Source: JABMMZ01 sp040386935 | GTDB taxonomy: Bacteria; Bacteroidota; Bacteroidia; NS11-12g; UBA955 | Direction: 5' to 3' | DNA length: 64,000 bases | Assembly (NCBI GenBank): GCA_040386935.1 | Contig: JAZKEQ010000006.1 | Location: forward strand, 62,001 to 126,000 | Part shown: positions 1 through 8,231 of the stretch, piece by piece | How positions within the stretch are numbered: position 1 is the first letter of the stretch | How the letters are laid out: every line of letters starts with the position of its first letter | Position numbers and translations under genes: made by a program | The notes under the pieces: generated by a model | What the model was told of the DNA's origin: nothing | The model's input: only the letters and a program-made list of their open reading frames with translations | The model's database searches: none

Positions 1-1293
1 AAAATAAATGACTGCTGATGGTTGGTAGTAGCCGCTATTATTATAGCTGTGAACTGTGTTATGAAGAGGAGATGTCAATGCAGGTTGGGTAGGATTGTTA
101 TACCACCAACGCATACTATCGACACCTGATTGGTCACCATTAAAATTAAAAGTTGTGGCTTGATTCAAACAAGTGAGCGAGTCGACTGCTAAAGTAAAGC
201 CACTGTTTTCGCTGCAAGTGCCTGTATGGTTCACAATTATATTTGGAACTTCAAAATTGGTGACACCGCTTAATCGCATAAAGTTTTCACGGTATTGACA
301 ATTGTTGCCTTTTTGATTGGGATAAAGCACCACATCCATTTTGTTGGAAGGTATACCACTGATGTGTGTCGTTATATACAGTTTGCCATCGGGACCACAG
401 GCTATCTGATTAAAGTTTTCAGGACTCGTAGCGATTAATACATTGTTATTGGTATTGCTTGTTTCGTATTGTACCAAATGACTTTCTAAATATCCGTAGG
501 TAACATAAATAAAACGGTCGTCAGGCGAAAATGCAATGCCGTGGGGGCAATCCCATGGCGATTTTACCGGTAGTAAAGTGCTGGTAGCAGCGATCTTGCC
601 ACAGCGTTTATCAAAATCAAATACCTGTGGCTCAATAACGGGTACTGCAATACTATAATTTGTAATAGCAAGCTTGTCGCCTTTGTTTGAAGATACAAAG
701 TCACCGATGTAAGTGGATGAATTAAGCGTTGGGTGAGGCGTTACAACAGGAGTATCTATTCTGCCATCGGGATGTACAAGGTAAGCGTAAAAATCTGTTC
801 CCTTTATAGTAATTAACCAGTAAGATTCACTCAGGCAATGTTTTACAGCTGTCATACGGTTGACCGATGTTTGCAATGCGAAACTTTTTGTTTCTATAAT
901 GGCCCCATTGCCGTTTTGGGCTGTCATGTCCACAATGTAATAGTCCGTAAAGTTAAAAACGATGAAGCGGTTTCGGAATTGCTTAAGCGGTATAATGATA
1001 ACATCTTGGGTGCCGTTGCCATTAATGCTTGAATCCATCATTATGCCTTTGCTGTTCCAAAAACTATTGCCATTGGTATAAAACAGCAAGGCACCTGTTA
1101 CAGGGTCGCTTACTGATGCGCCACTGCGATAAGTATTCATCGCATTATCTGTTTTTGAAATGGCAGGACTTGTATTAAAACTGATGGCCGCTTTGTTGCC
1201 AAAATACCAGTTGTTGTTGTACTTGTTTTGCGCAATACTGCCAATGGTGCAAAAGCACAGCATCAGCCATATGAGGGGTAGTTTTATGCGCAT
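1..1293 (-). CDS. Secreted beta-propeller/PKD-type surface protein, N-terminal part (runs off left edge)
   Basis: An open minus-strand frame of 431 codons begins at an ATG at 1293 and continues past base 1. It starts with a signal peptide (MRIKLPLIWLMLCFCTIGSIAQ minus its last residues) cut near AQ-NK, followed by the NNWYFGN block typical of large Bacteroidota cell-surface proteins. These have an N-terminal propeller-like region, PKD or Ig-like domains and a C-terminal gliding-motility or T9SS sorting domain. Motifs such as SPDDRFIYVT and CGPDGKLYI, about 200-290 residues in, are propeller-blade repeats. The C-terminal sorting signal would lie outside the window, so T9SS export is inferred. 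A TAAATTTG sequence on the minus strand (1314-1307) just ahead of the start is a possible -7 promoter box. Function beyond surface exposure is unknown. Confidence 0.8.
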   Translation of the reverse strand, partial: MRIKLPLIWLMLCFCTIGSIAQNKYNNNWYFGNKAAISFNTSPAISKTDNAMNTYRSGASVSDPVTGALLFYTNGNSFWNSKGIMMDSSINGNGTQDVIIIPLKQFRNRFIVFNFTDYYIVDMTAQNGNGAIIETKSFALQTSVNRMTAVKHCLSESYWLITIKGTDFYAYLVHPDGRIDTPVVTPHPTLNSSTYIGDFVSSNKGDKLAITNYSIAVPVIEPQVFDFDKRCGKIAATSTLLPVKSPWDCPHGIAFSPDDRFIYVTYGYLESHLVQYETSNTNNNVLIATSPENFNQIACGPDGKLYITTHISGIPSNKMDVVLYPNQKGNNCQYRENFMRLSGVTNFEVPNIIVNHTGTCSENSGFTLAVDSLTCLNQATTFNFNGDQSGVDSMRWWYNNPTQPALTSPLHNTVHSYNNSGYYQPSAVIYF

Positions 1294-1436
1294 TGAATTG
1301 CAGATGCAAATTTAGTGTTTCAGGTTGTATGATACCCTGTTTTTTATCCTGTAAATCTTTCTGTTTATCAATTATTTGTAGTGTTAAACGACTTTTTATT
1401 TTGAATAATATCTGTATTTTTACCTCTTAAAATTTT

Positions 1437-2045
1437 ATGGATAACTTAACCATTGATAACAATACGTTTGCATCTAATCCCGGCAATACCAAACTCAATC
1501 CCTTTGTTTGGATCAGGTACAACTTCTTGCATGTTTTTTTGCTCACCGGTTCTCTGCTCGGATTTGCATGGTTGAGTTATGATGTTTTATGGTGGTGGCT
1601 CATTGGGGTGTTCCTGTCACTTGCCGTTAATTTCTTTTACTGGGTAAGAAAAAAAGAGCAATTCAGAAGTGGTGACTCCAATGCAGGGTTAGTGGTTTCA
1701 GTTAATCCAACTCTTGTTGCGGTTACTACTGATTTGACAAAAGGAGGTGGAGAATATCCTGTTGTAAAAATAATCAAGTATAAAAAAAGTGCAAGCATTG
1801 GCGATAAAATAGCGACAGTGGCTTTATACATCCCATCGGATAATGAGCATGACCCACACTGGGAAGATTTCTTTCCAACGCCAATGGATTATGCCACCAC
1901 GAACAAGGCTGATATACAAGGTGCTTTGAATAGTTATGATCCTCAACAATGGGAGGATTTGCAGCGCAGATTGAAACAAGTACCTTTCCCTTATGCCGTA
2001 GGATTGTATAAAGTGGATGTAGAAGCAAGTGATTGGAAAAAGTAA
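1437..2045 (+). CDS. Membrane protein of unknown function
   Basis: A 202-residue protein with two adjacent membrane segments (about residues 28-48 and 50-68: FLHVFLLTGSLLGFAWL, then WWLIGVFLSLAVNFFYW). A soluble C-terminal domain of about 130 residues follows, with a beta-rich start (VVKIIKYKKS, KIATVALYIP) and a helical end. The layout (short N-tail, helical hairpin, cytosolic beta domain) is like DUF3239-type proteins, but I do not recognise it with confidence. It starts at an ATG and is followed 13 bases later by the GyrI-like gene, so the two probably share a transcript. Confidence 0.6.
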   Translation: MDNLTIDNNTFASNPGNTKLNPFVWIRYNFLHVFLLTGSLLGFAWLSYDVLWWWLIGVFLSLAVNFFYWVRKKEQFRSGDSNAGLVVSVNPTLVAVTTDLTKGGGEYPVVKIIKYKKSASIGDKIATVALYIPSDNEHDPHWEDFFPTPMDYATTNKADIQGALNSYDPQQWEDLQRRLKQVPFPYAVGLYKVDVEASDWKK

Positions 2046-2058
2046 ATGATTAATAATA

Positions 2059-2535
2059 ATGGAAACAACTTTCATCTCAATCAACGAAAAATATTTCATC
2101 GGTCAACACATGACTATGTCACTGGCAGTCAATAGGACAGGGGAGTTGTGGCGGGGATTCATGCCCAGGCGCAGAGAGATAAGCAATCCTGTAAGCAATG
2201 AGATGTATTCGCTTCAGGTATACCCACCAAATTATTTTTACCCATTTAATCCCACTACAGAATTTGAGAAATGGGCATTGATAGAAGTGAATAATTTTGA
2301 AAACATACCAAGCGGTATGGAAAAGTTTGTATTACCTCAAGGTGATTATGCTGTATTTCAATACAAGGGTGATGCAACCAATGCAGCCGCTACTTTTCAA
2401 TATATTTTTAATACCTGGCTACCTGCCTCAGGATATCAACTGGATCACCGACCACACTTTGAAATACTGGGTGAGAAGTACAAAAACAACGATCCGGATT
2501 CAGAGGAGGAGATATGGATACCTATTAAGTCGTAA
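2059..2535 (+). CDS. GyrI-like small-molecule-binding domain protein
   Basis: A 158-residue stand-alone GyrI-like (AraC effector-binding) domain. Supporting marks are the central LPQGDYAVFQYKG strand-turn, the WLPASGYQLDHRPHFEIL segment and the family ending in which an acidic stretch (DPDSEEEIWIPI) closes the protein. In this family the domain binds hydrophobic cations or other small ligands, either fused to a DNA-binding domain or, as here, alone; single-domain versions are thought to sequester or hydrolyse ligands. There is no HTH in this protein. It lies 13 bases after the membrane protein gene and belongs to a run of one-domain stress genes up to 5130. Confidence 0.8.
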   Translation: METTFISINEKYFIGQHMTMSLAVNRTGELWRGFMPRRREISNPVSNEMYSLQVYPPNYFYPFNPTTEFEKWALIEVNNFENIPSGMEKFVLPQGDYAVFQYKGDATNAAATFQYIFNTWLPASGYQLDHRPHFEILGEKYKNNDPDSEEEIWIPIKS

Positions 2536-2616
2536 TCGCCCCTTCAATAAGTCATTATTAGCCTTTGCAAATGAATGCGAGAGTAATAAATTTGCCATAC
2601 ATAATTCGTTAAAGAT

Positions 2617-2997
2617 ATGCAGTCAGTAAAATTTACAACCGTTGATGAATACTTGGCAACTGTGCCACAAGATGTTAGGGCCATGTTGGAAACACTGCGT
2701 GCAACTATTAAGAAAGCTGCACCTAAAGCCCAAGAGGTAATCAGTTACAATATGCCGGCCTATAAACAGCACGGTGTTCTGGTGTATTTTGCTGCTGGTA
2801 AAAATCATATTGGGTTTTATCCTACAGGTAGTCCCGTGGCAGTTTTCAAGGAAGAGTTAAAGGATTACAAAACATCAAAGGGCGCTATCCAATTTCCTCT
2901 TGATAAAGCCATTCCAAAAGCGCTTGTAACCGCTATTGTGAAGTATAGAATAAAAGAAGATTTGGAATATCAGGCACTGAAGAAACTCAAAAAATAA
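2617..2997 (+). CDS. DUF1801 (YdhG-like) protein
   Basis: A 126-residue protein that reads as a complete DUF1801 domain: TVDEYLATVP at the start, EVISYNMPAYK in the middle and HIGFYPTGSPV followed by SKGAIQFPLD. The family includes Bacillus YdhG/Fra-like proteins linked to iron handling, but most members have no proven role, so no function is assigned. The ATG at 2617 fits the usual family N-terminus. It sits 81 bases after the GyrI-like gene and upstream of the ArsR promoter region, and probably ends the first transcript of this cluster. Confidence 0.85.
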   Translation: MQSVKFTTVDEYLATVPQDVRAMLETLRATIKKAAPKAQEVISYNMPAYKQHGVLVYFAAGKNHIGFYPTGSPVAVFKEELKDYKTSKGAIQFPLDKAIPKALVTAIVKYRIKEDLEYQALKKLKK

Positions 2998-3071
2998 TTT
3001 TTTTAAAGCCAGATAATCGTTGATGGATAAGGGATTCAGCGGTTTATATTAAATGGAATTGAAAAATAAAT

Positions 3072-3116
3072 TTGCGCAATCGTTCGGTTGCGTTATATTT
3101 GCAACCGAACGATTGC
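3072..3116 (+). promoter_or_regulatory. ArsR promoter with paired operator
   Basis: A perfect 16-bp inverted repeat (GCAATCGTTCGGTTGC at 3076-3091 and its reverse complement at 3101-3116) is separated by 9 bases. Each arm is itself nearly palindromic. A Bacteroidota promoter is threaded through it: TTG at 3072-3074, a 19-base spacer, and TATATTTG at 3094-3101. The -7 box lies between and partly within the arms, so protein bound to the arms would block it. Autoregulation by the ArsR protein encoded directly downstream is inferred. A similar layout lies upstream of the SRPBCC gene at 39888. Confidence 0.8.
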
Positions 3117-3123
3117 ATTAAAA

Positions 3124-3492
3124 ATGAGAAGAGATGTTTTTCAGGCCATAGCCGACCCAACCAGAAGGGATATTATTAATTTAATCGCCAATAAATCCCT
3201 GACGCCAAATGGCGTGGCAGATAGTTTTGATGTAAGCCGACAAGCCATTTCAAAACACATTAAAATACTGACAGAGTGCGGCATTATTGTCATCAATCCT
3301 GTAGGTCGCGAAAGGTATTGTTACATACAGGCCGAGAAACTGAATGAGGTGAATGATTGGTTGCAAAATTTCAGACAATTGTGGGAGCAACGTTTTGATA
3401 AACTGGACAATCTGTTAACCAAACTACAAGCGAAAGAAGTCAATCCCGTAGTGTCGGGACTAACTAAAATAAAAAAAAGTAAATCAAAATAA
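3124..3492 (+). CDS. ArsR-family transcriptional repressor
   Basis: A 122-residue winged-helix regulator. The opening FQAIADPTRRDIINLI, the recognition region SRQAISKHIKIL and the wing GRERYCYI are the hallmarks of the ArsR subgroup that accompanies SRPBCC (AHSA1) genes. There is no metal-binding CxC, so a metal ligand is unlikely. I chose the ATG at 3124 because the reading frame upstream passes through the palindromic operator and the -7 box (3094-3101), leaving a leader of about 17 bases. It is followed three bases later by the VOC gene and then by an SRPBCC gene, a common arrangement in this phylum. Repression of its own operon is inferred. Confidence 0.9.
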   Translation: MRRDVFQAIADPTRRDIINLIANKSLTPNGVADSFDVSRQAISKHIKILTECGIIVINPVGRERYCYIQAEKLNEVNDWLQNFRQLWEQRFDKLDNLLTKLQAKEVNPVVSGLTKIKKSKSK

Positions 3493-3495
3493 GAT

Positions 3496-3975
3496 ATGAC
3501 AACTCAAAAAATGTCCATCTGCTTATGGTACAACAACGAGGCTGAAGCAGCAGCAAAACACTACACGTCTATTTTTAAAAATTCAGAAATGGGCCATGTA
3601 TCACGTTATGGTAAAGAAGGATTTGAATTTCACGGTCAACCCGAAGGCACAGCCATGACAGTATCTTTCCGATTGAACGACATGCAATTCACAGGATTGA
3701 ATGGTGGCCCTCAGTTTAAATTCACAGAAGCCATTTCAGTAGTGGTGAATTGTGAAACACAAGAGGAGATCGATTACTATTGGGAGAAATTAAGTGAAGG
3801 TGGTGAAGAAGGTCCTTGCGGCTGGTTGAAAGACATGTTTGGTGTATCGTGGCAAATTGTTCCCAATGCACTTTCAAAATTGTTGAGCAGCACAGAACCG
3901 GGAAAAGCACAACGCGTAACTGCAGCATTTTTACAAATGAAAAAATTTGATATCCAGAAATTGATTAACGCATAA
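3496..3975 (+). CDS. VOC-superfamily (PhnB-like) protein
   Basis: A 159-residue protein of the PhnB/3-demethylubiquinone methyltransferase-like branch of the VOC (glyoxalase/dioxygenase) fold. It begins with KMSICLWYNNEAEAAAKHY, has FTGLNGGPQFKF and INCETQEEIDYYW-type segments in the middle, and WLKDMFGVSWQIVP near the end, all usual in this family. Members bind small molecules, and some give antibiotic or methylglyoxal resistance; the substrate here cannot be read from sequence. It lies 3 bases after the ArsR gene and 4 bases before the SRPBCC gene, so the three are one operon. Confidence 0.85.
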   Translation: MTTQKMSICLWYNNEAEAAAKHYTSIFKNSEMGHVSRYGKEGFEFHGQPEGTAMTVSFRLNDMQFTGLNGGPQFKFTEAISVVVNCETQEEIDYYWEKLSEGGEEGPCGWLKDMFGVSWQIVPNALSKLLSSTEPGKAQRVTAAFLQMKKFDIQKLINA

Positions 3976-3979
3976 TAGC

Positions 3980-4471
3980 ATGGCAAACAAAACCACTATT
4001 ACAGCAGAACCGGGCAAGCAGGAATTTTTCATCACGCGCGAATTTGAAGCGCCAAGAGAATTGGTGTTCAAAGCGTTTAATGAACCTGAGTACCTGGTGC
4101 AATGGTTAGGCCCTAACGATATGGCCATGGAAATTGAAAAGTTTGATAACCGCTCAGGTGGATCATATCGCTTCATCAATCGCGATGGGAAAGGATGCCA
4201 GTACAATTTCAATGGGGTGATACACGAAGTGAATTCACCGGATAGAATCATCCGAACATTTGAATTCGAAGGTCTGGCAGAAAGGGGACATGTGTCTTTG
4301 GAATTTCTGACACTTGAACCATTGCCGGGCAATAGAACCCGCTTGCATATCCAATCGATTTTCAAATCTGTTGCCGACCGCGATGGCTTGATACAATCGG
4401 GTATGGAAGGCGGCATGAATGAAGGGTTTGAAAGATTGGAAAAATTGTTTGAAGGGAAGGCGGTACAATAG
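3980..4471 (+). CDS. SRPBCC (AHSA1-like) ligand-binding protein
   Basis: A 163-residue START/Bet v 1-type (SRPBCC) domain of the activator-of-Hsp90 (AHSA1) class. FEAPRELVFKAFNEPEYLVQW opens the domain, SGGSYRF and INRDGKG follow, and the long C-terminal helix is SGMEGGMNEGFERLEKLF. The fold forms a deep hydrophobic cavity; bacterial single-domain members are of unknown ligand. It is the third gene of the ArsR-VOC-SRPBCC operon and probably under the same operator control. The next small gene begins 12 bases later behind a good AGGAGA site. Confidence 0.88.
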   Translation: MANKTTITAEPGKQEFFITREFEAPRELVFKAFNEPEYLVQWLGPNDMAMEIEKFDNRSGGSYRFINRDGKGCQYNFNGVIHEVNSPDRIIRTFEFEGLAERGHVSLEFLTLEPLPGNRTRLHIQSIFKSVADRDGLIQSGMEGGMNEGFERLEKLFEGKAVQ

Positions 4472-4483
4472 GAGATAAGGGGT

Positions 4484-4696
4484 ATGGTTGAAGTATTCAA
4501 AACCAATATAGAAGAGACTTTTCAAAGTAAGATTGTAGCCGCAATTTTAGAAGCACATTTTCCGGGGTATAAAGTAAATTTCGATCTCGATGATTGTGAC
4601 AGAATATTGCGGATTGAAGCAGCTGAGATTAATCAGAGCAGTATAAAAACAGTTCTCAATGAAAGGGGTTACATTTGTGAAGTACTGCCGGATTAA
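4484..4696 (+). CDS. Small hypothetical protein (70 aa), possible ferredoxin-like fold
   Basis: A 70-residue protein preceded by a strong Shine-Dalgarno-like AGGAGATAAGGGG ending 2 bases before the ATG, unusual in this window. Its predicted beta-alpha-beta order (VAAILEAHFPGYKVNFDL, ILRIEAAE, SIKTVLNERGYICEVL) resembles the heavy-metal-associated ferredoxin-like fold, but the metal-binding CxxC is missing. It is tightly linked to the SRPBCC gene, so it probably belongs to the ArsR operon. No function can be assigned. Confidence 0.6.
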   Translation: MVEVFKTNIEETFQSKIVAAILEAHFPGYKVNFDLDDCDRILRIEAAEINQSSIKTVLNERGYICEVLPD

Positions 4697-4716
4697 TAGT
4701 TAATACAATTAAAAAA

Positions 4717-5130
4717 ATGGATAAGATTAATTTAGTCAACGACATCAAAATATTTTATGTCACCGCTGCATCATTCCCTGCCGGTATCATGGATGCACAA
4801 GAGCAGTTGTATGCCATTGTACCCTTTTCACCCGACAGGAAATTCTTTGGTGTGTCGCGACCGGAAGATGGCAATGGCATTGTGTACAGAGCAGGTGCTG
4901 AAGAAAAAAAACAAGGCGAAGCTGAATCTTTGCATTGTGAAACGCTCACCATTTTTAAAGGGCAATACATCAGTTTAACGGTTACAAATTATCAGGACGA
5001 TGTACAAGCCATTACACGGGCATTTGAACAGTTACTCATGCATCCCCATCTCGATCCTCAAGGGTATTGTGTAGAGTGTTATATGAGCGACCGCACAACG
5101 GTGAACTGCATGATCCGGTTGGCAGATTAA
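4717..5130 (+). CDS. Probable GyrI-like/AraC effector-domain protein
   Basis: A 137-residue soluble protein. It has features of effector-binding proteins from Bacteroidota: FFGVSRPEDGNGIVYRAGAE, a GQYISLTVTNY strand, and the end DPQGYCVECYMSDRTTVNCM. There is no DNA-binding domain. It lies 20 bases after the 70-residue gene and is probably the last gene of the ArsR operon. The family reading is by resemblance only; the function is unknown. Confidence 0.6.
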   Translation: MDKINLVNDIKIFYVTAASFPAGIMDAQEQLYAIVPFSPDRKFFGVSRPEDGNGIVYRAGAEEKKQGEAESLHCETLTIFKGQYISLTVTNYQDDVQAITRAFEQLLMHPHLDPQGYCVECYMSDRTTVNCMIRLAD

Positions 5131-5196
5131 ACTTTGTTTTTTTAATCGCTGATACATACAATTGTTAAGCGTATTCAATTTGTAATTATAAAACAA

Positions 5197-5204
5197 TAGA
5201 TTTG
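5197..5204 (+). promoter_or_regulatory. Probable -7 promoter box of the M24 peptidase gene
   Basis: TAGATTTG matches the Bacteroidota -7 consensus TAnnTTTG and ends 6 bases before the ATG at 5211. No TTG was found at the canonical 19-base spacing upstream, so this is a half-promoter call. If correct, the transcript is nearly leaderless. Confidence 0.4.
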
Positions 5205-5210
5205 TAAACC

Positions 5211-5882
5211 ATGTTGGATACCCGTGTAAAATTAACAGAGGCAGAGCACATCGCACAACAATTATTTTCTGCAATAGAAGAACGTCAACTCATTGTAGCA
5301 GGCAAGTCTGAAAAAATATTGAATGATGAAATTTTTGCATTGGCGGATGAATTATTCGGCATCAAAAAATACTGGCACAAGCGCATTGTGCGCAGTGGTG
5401 CCAATACCTTATTGCCCTACGATGACAACCCACCTGACTTACTATTAAAAGCAGATGATATCCTGTTCTTTGATTTTGGTCCCATCATCGAAGACTGCGA
5501 AGCCGACTACGGTCGCACTTATGTAATAGGCAGCGATCCACTCAAACACAAATTAAAAAACGATATAGAAACAGCCTGGCATGAAGCAAAAAATTGGTAT
5601 GCCTCTCAAACACAATTGACCGGTGCTGAATTTTATCAATACATCGTTGCATTGGCTACTAAATACGGATGGGCATACGGCAGTCATATTGCAGGGCACC
5701 TCATCGGTCAGTTTCCGCACGAGCGTTTAAGTCCCGGTGATTATGGCTTATACATTCATGCCGACAATCACAACGACATGTTTTTACCGGATGCCAATGG
5801 CAATAAAAGGGAATGGATATTGGAAATCCACTTCATCAATCGCGAGCAACAAATAGGCGGTTTTTTTGAGCAATTGTTGTAA
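5211..5882 (+). CDS. M24-family metallopeptidase (creatinase/aminopeptidase P fold)
   Basis: A 223-residue 'pita-bread' fold protein. Metal-ligand positions are visible in order: D in ILFFDFGP (about residue 86), D in CEADYGRT (about 97), H in IAGHLIGQFPHE (about 161), and E in ILEIHF (about 205), with the final ligand less clear. These fit the M24 set and a dinuclear metal site. Length and lack of an N-terminal creatinase domain match the short stand-alone members such as Xaa-Pro dipeptidase-like proteins; not all are proven peptidases. It stands alone with its own -7 box and converges on fumC across a terminator. Confidence 0.8.
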   Translation: MLDTRVKLTEAEHIAQQLFSAIEERQLIVAGKSEKILNDEIFALADELFGIKKYWHKRIVRSGANTLLPYDDNPPDLLLKADDILFFDFGPIIEDCEADYGRTYVIGSDPLKHKLKNDIETAWHEAKNWYASQTQLTGAEFYQYIVALATKYGWAYGSHIAGHLIGQFPHERLSPGDYGLYIHADNHNDMFLPDANGNKREWILEIHFINREQQIGGFFEQLL

Positions 5883-5885
5883 CAA

Positions 5886-5917
5886 AAAAAAGACCCTCAT
5901 TGCTGAAGGTCCTTCTT
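5886..5917. terminator. Bidirectional terminator between the M24 peptidase and fumC
   Basis: AAAGACC at 5889-5895 pairs, with one mismatch, to GGTCCTT at 5908-5914. An A-run lies upstream on the plus strand, which is a T-run on the minus strand. It sits between the two convergent stop codons (5882 and 5940). The T-run is best for the minus strand (fumC). Confidence 0.6.
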
Positions 5918-5939
5918 AGTGTGTGTGTTTGAATTATTG

Positions 5940-7361
5940 TTATAACAGGCCTTCGTTAGGGTCGCCTATCATGCTTTCAGGTTTTACCCACTCATCAAAT
6001 TGCTCATTGGTCAATAAGCCAAGATCAACAGCCGCTTTGCGCAAGCTGGTATTTTCCTTGTGAGCTTTCTTTGCAATTTTAGCAGCATTCTCATAACCGA
6101 TATGGGTATTCAATGCCGTTACCAGCATCAGTGAATTTTCTAATTTGTGTTTAATTTCAGCGTAGTTAGGTTCTATGCCGGCTGCGCAATTGGTATCAAA
6201 ACTCAATGCCGCTTCGCCTAATAAGCGCGCTGACTGCAATACATTAGTAGCGATTAAAGGTTTGAATACATTCAATTCAAAATGACCGTTTGATCCACCG
6301 ATTGTTACAGCCACATCATTGCCCATTACCTGAGCGCACACCATTGTCAATGCTTCACATTGTGTTGGGTTCACTTTACCCGGCATAATGCTGCTACCCG
6401 GTTCGTTATCAGGGATAATGATTTCACCAATGCCACTGCGTGGTCCGCTGCTAAGCATTCTGATGTCGTTGGCAATTTTCATTAAGCTCACTGCTACGCG
6501 TTTCAATGAACCGTGTACTTCAACCATGGCATCGTGAGCGGCCAGTGCTTCAAATTTATTTGGTGCGGTAATGAATGGTAAGCCAGACAATTCTGCAATT
6601 GTTTTAGCCACCAGTTCAGCATAACCTTTGGGTGTATTGATACCGGTACCTACTGCTGTGCCACCAAGGGCCAGTTCGCGGGCAGGCACCAAACTTCTGT
6701 TAATACTGTCCAAACCGTTTTTCAATTGTTGTACATAACCTGAAAACTCCTGACCCAATGTTAATGGTGTAGCATCCATGAAGTGGGTACGACCGATTTT
6801 TATCACATCTTTAAATTCTCTTGATTTGTGCTTCAGCGTTGTTTTAAGCGCTTGTAATCCCGGAATTGTGTAATCTATTACTTGTTGGTAAACAGCAATG
6901 CTCATGGCAGTAGGGAAGGTGTCGTTGCTGCTCTGCGATTTGTTTACATCATCATTCGGATGCAATACTTTGTTTTCGTCAGTCAGCTTACCGCCTTGCA
7001 ATACGTGGGCACGGTTAGCAATTACTTCGTTCACATTCATATTGCTTTGCGTACCGCTACCGGTTTGCCATATCACCAGTGGAAACTGATCATCCAGTTT
7101 GCCTTCCAATATCTCATCGCATACTGAACAGATAAGGTCGCATTTCGTCAATGACAATACACCCAGTTTATTGTTGGTAATAGCAGCAGCTTTCTTGAGA
7201 ATAGCAAAAGCGCGGATAATTTCAATCGGCATTTTTTGATTGCCGATTTTAAAATTCTGAACTGAACGCTGTGTTTGCGCTCCCCAATAAACATGAGCAG
7301 GTACTTTCACTTCACCCATGGTGTCGTGTTCTATGCGGAAATCGTTGGCTGTAGTAGGCAT
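5940..7361 (-). CDS. fumC: Fumarate hydratase, class II
   Basis: A 473-residue class II fumarase that interconverts fumarate and malate in the TCA cycle as a cytosolic homotetramer. The superfamily signature GSSIMPGKVNPTQCEA is intact, and the N-terminus FRIEHDTMGEVKVP, the substrate-loop TGSGTQSNMNVNEV and HPNDDVNKSQSSND are typical. The ATG at 7361 is preferred over a TTG eight codons upstream because it gives the usual family N-terminus and the TTG lies in an A/T-rich leader. It is transcribed divergently from the lipoprotein gene at 7510 and ends at a bidirectional hairpin. Confidence 0.97.
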   Translation of the reverse strand: MPTTANDFRIEHDTMGEVKVPAHVYWGAQTQRSVQNFKIGNQKMPIEIIRAFAILKKAAAITNNKLGVLSLTKCDLICSVCDEILEGKLDDQFPLVIWQTGSGTQSNMNVNEVIANRAHVLQGGKLTDENKVLHPNDDVNKSQSSNDTFPTAMSIAVYQQVIDYTIPGLQALKTTLKHKSREFKDVIKIGRTHFMDATPLTLGQEFSGYVQQLKNGLDSINRSLVPARELALGGTAVGTGINTPKGYAELVAKTIAELSGLPFITAPNKFEALAAHDAMVEVHGSLKRVAVSLMKIANDIRMLSSGPRSGIGEIIIPDNEPGSSIMPGKVNPTQCEALTMVCAQVMGNDVAVTIGGSNGHFELNVFKPLIATNVLQSARLLGEAALSFDTNCAAGIEPNYAEIKHKLENSLMLVTALNTHIGYENAAKIAKKAHKENTSLRKAAVDLGLLTNEQFDEWVKPESMIGDPNEGLL

Positions 7362-7427
7362 TTTGTTTCTGTAAATTTTCTGCAAAAATACAAAGAAAAT
7401 AAGACAAAAAGCAATCTTATGCCCTTG

Positions 7428-7457
7428 TTTGCGCTTACTTGTAAAGTCCTATATTTG
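7428..7457 (+). promoter_or_regulatory. Promoter of the 7510 lipoprotein gene
   Basis: TTTG at 7428-7431 and TATATTTG at 7450-7457 are spaced by 18 bases, one less than the Bacteroidota norm. The start codon follows 53 bases later. It lies in the divergent fumC-lipoprotein intergenic region. Confidence 0.6.
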
Positions 7458-7509
7458 CTTTACAGGTGTAACCATTTACCCCATGCCCCGTTTTATTCAG
7501 TATTAACCA

Positions 7510-8121
7510 ATGAAATTAACCATTATAAATTGCCTCCTTTTAGCTTGTGTTTTAATAAGCTGTAACAAGGACAAGGACTTAACGCCCACCAATCAAACAA
7601 CAGATACCAGAGATGTAGAAGCCGGTAAATATTTACCCGCCTTTATGGGTAGTAAATGGGTGTATGGCAATTATGAAATCAATGGCGCTAATAAAACCCG
7701 TTTAGGAAAACAAACCACCCGGTATGATTCTATCCCCAATTACTTTTTTAATTTTGATGACAATGATGCTTTTCTTTCTTACGGGTATTGGTACCGCGAT
7801 GGCTTGAATGATTTCAGATCGGGCGGGGCAATATTGTTGTTTACCAACAGGTATGTCAACTTTAAGAAAGGGTTGCCTATTCTCACCGATTCTTCAAGCT
7901 CTTCAAAGCGCTATGTGTATGGTGGTATTGATACAATCCAAACAACTCTTGGTAAAATTCCTTGTATTAAAACAAGTGGAATGACTAACAGGTACCGATG
8001 GTTCAGATACTTTGGCTATGGCATTGGTGTTGTTAAAGAAGAGGAATACGACATTACAACTAATCAGGATACCATCAATCACAGTACACTCGAATTGGAG
8101 AGTTATTTAATTAAGCGGTAA
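7510..8121 (+). CDS. Lipoprotein of unknown function
   Basis: A 203-residue protein with a lipoprotein signal (MKLTIINCLLLACVLISC, lipid-modified Cys at about residue 18). The mature domain is rich in aromatic residues and predicted strands (GSKWVYGNYEI, YRWFRYFGYGIGVV). The GYGIGVVKEEEYD ending is reminiscent of small beta-sandwich lipoproteins that begin with a 'GSKWTY' segment, common in this phylum, whose role is not known. It has its own promoter and is followed 110 bases later by the M61 peptidase gene. Confidence 0.75.
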   Translation: MKLTIINCLLLACVLISCNKDKDLTPTNQTTDTRDVEAGKYLPAFMGSKWVYGNYEINGANKTRLGKQTTRYDSIPNYFFNFDDNDAFLSYGYWYRDGLNDFRSGGAILLFTNRYVNFKKGLPILTDSSSSSKRYVYGGIDTIQTTLGKIPCIKTSGMTNRYRWFRYFGYGIGVVKEEEYDITTNQDTINHSTLELESYLIKR

Positions 8122-8231
8122 GTAGTTTGTTTTTTTTCTTATATCAATCTCAATATATGTAAATGATGTAAGTCCAATATTTTTCTATGAATGGCTTGGT
8201 GCTTTGCCTGCTTTTTGTTCTCTTTGCAAGT

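Noticed and set aside
838..1032. Plus-strand frame of 64 residues
   Set aside because: It lies wholly within the well-supported minus-strand propeller gene and its protein has no recognisable features.
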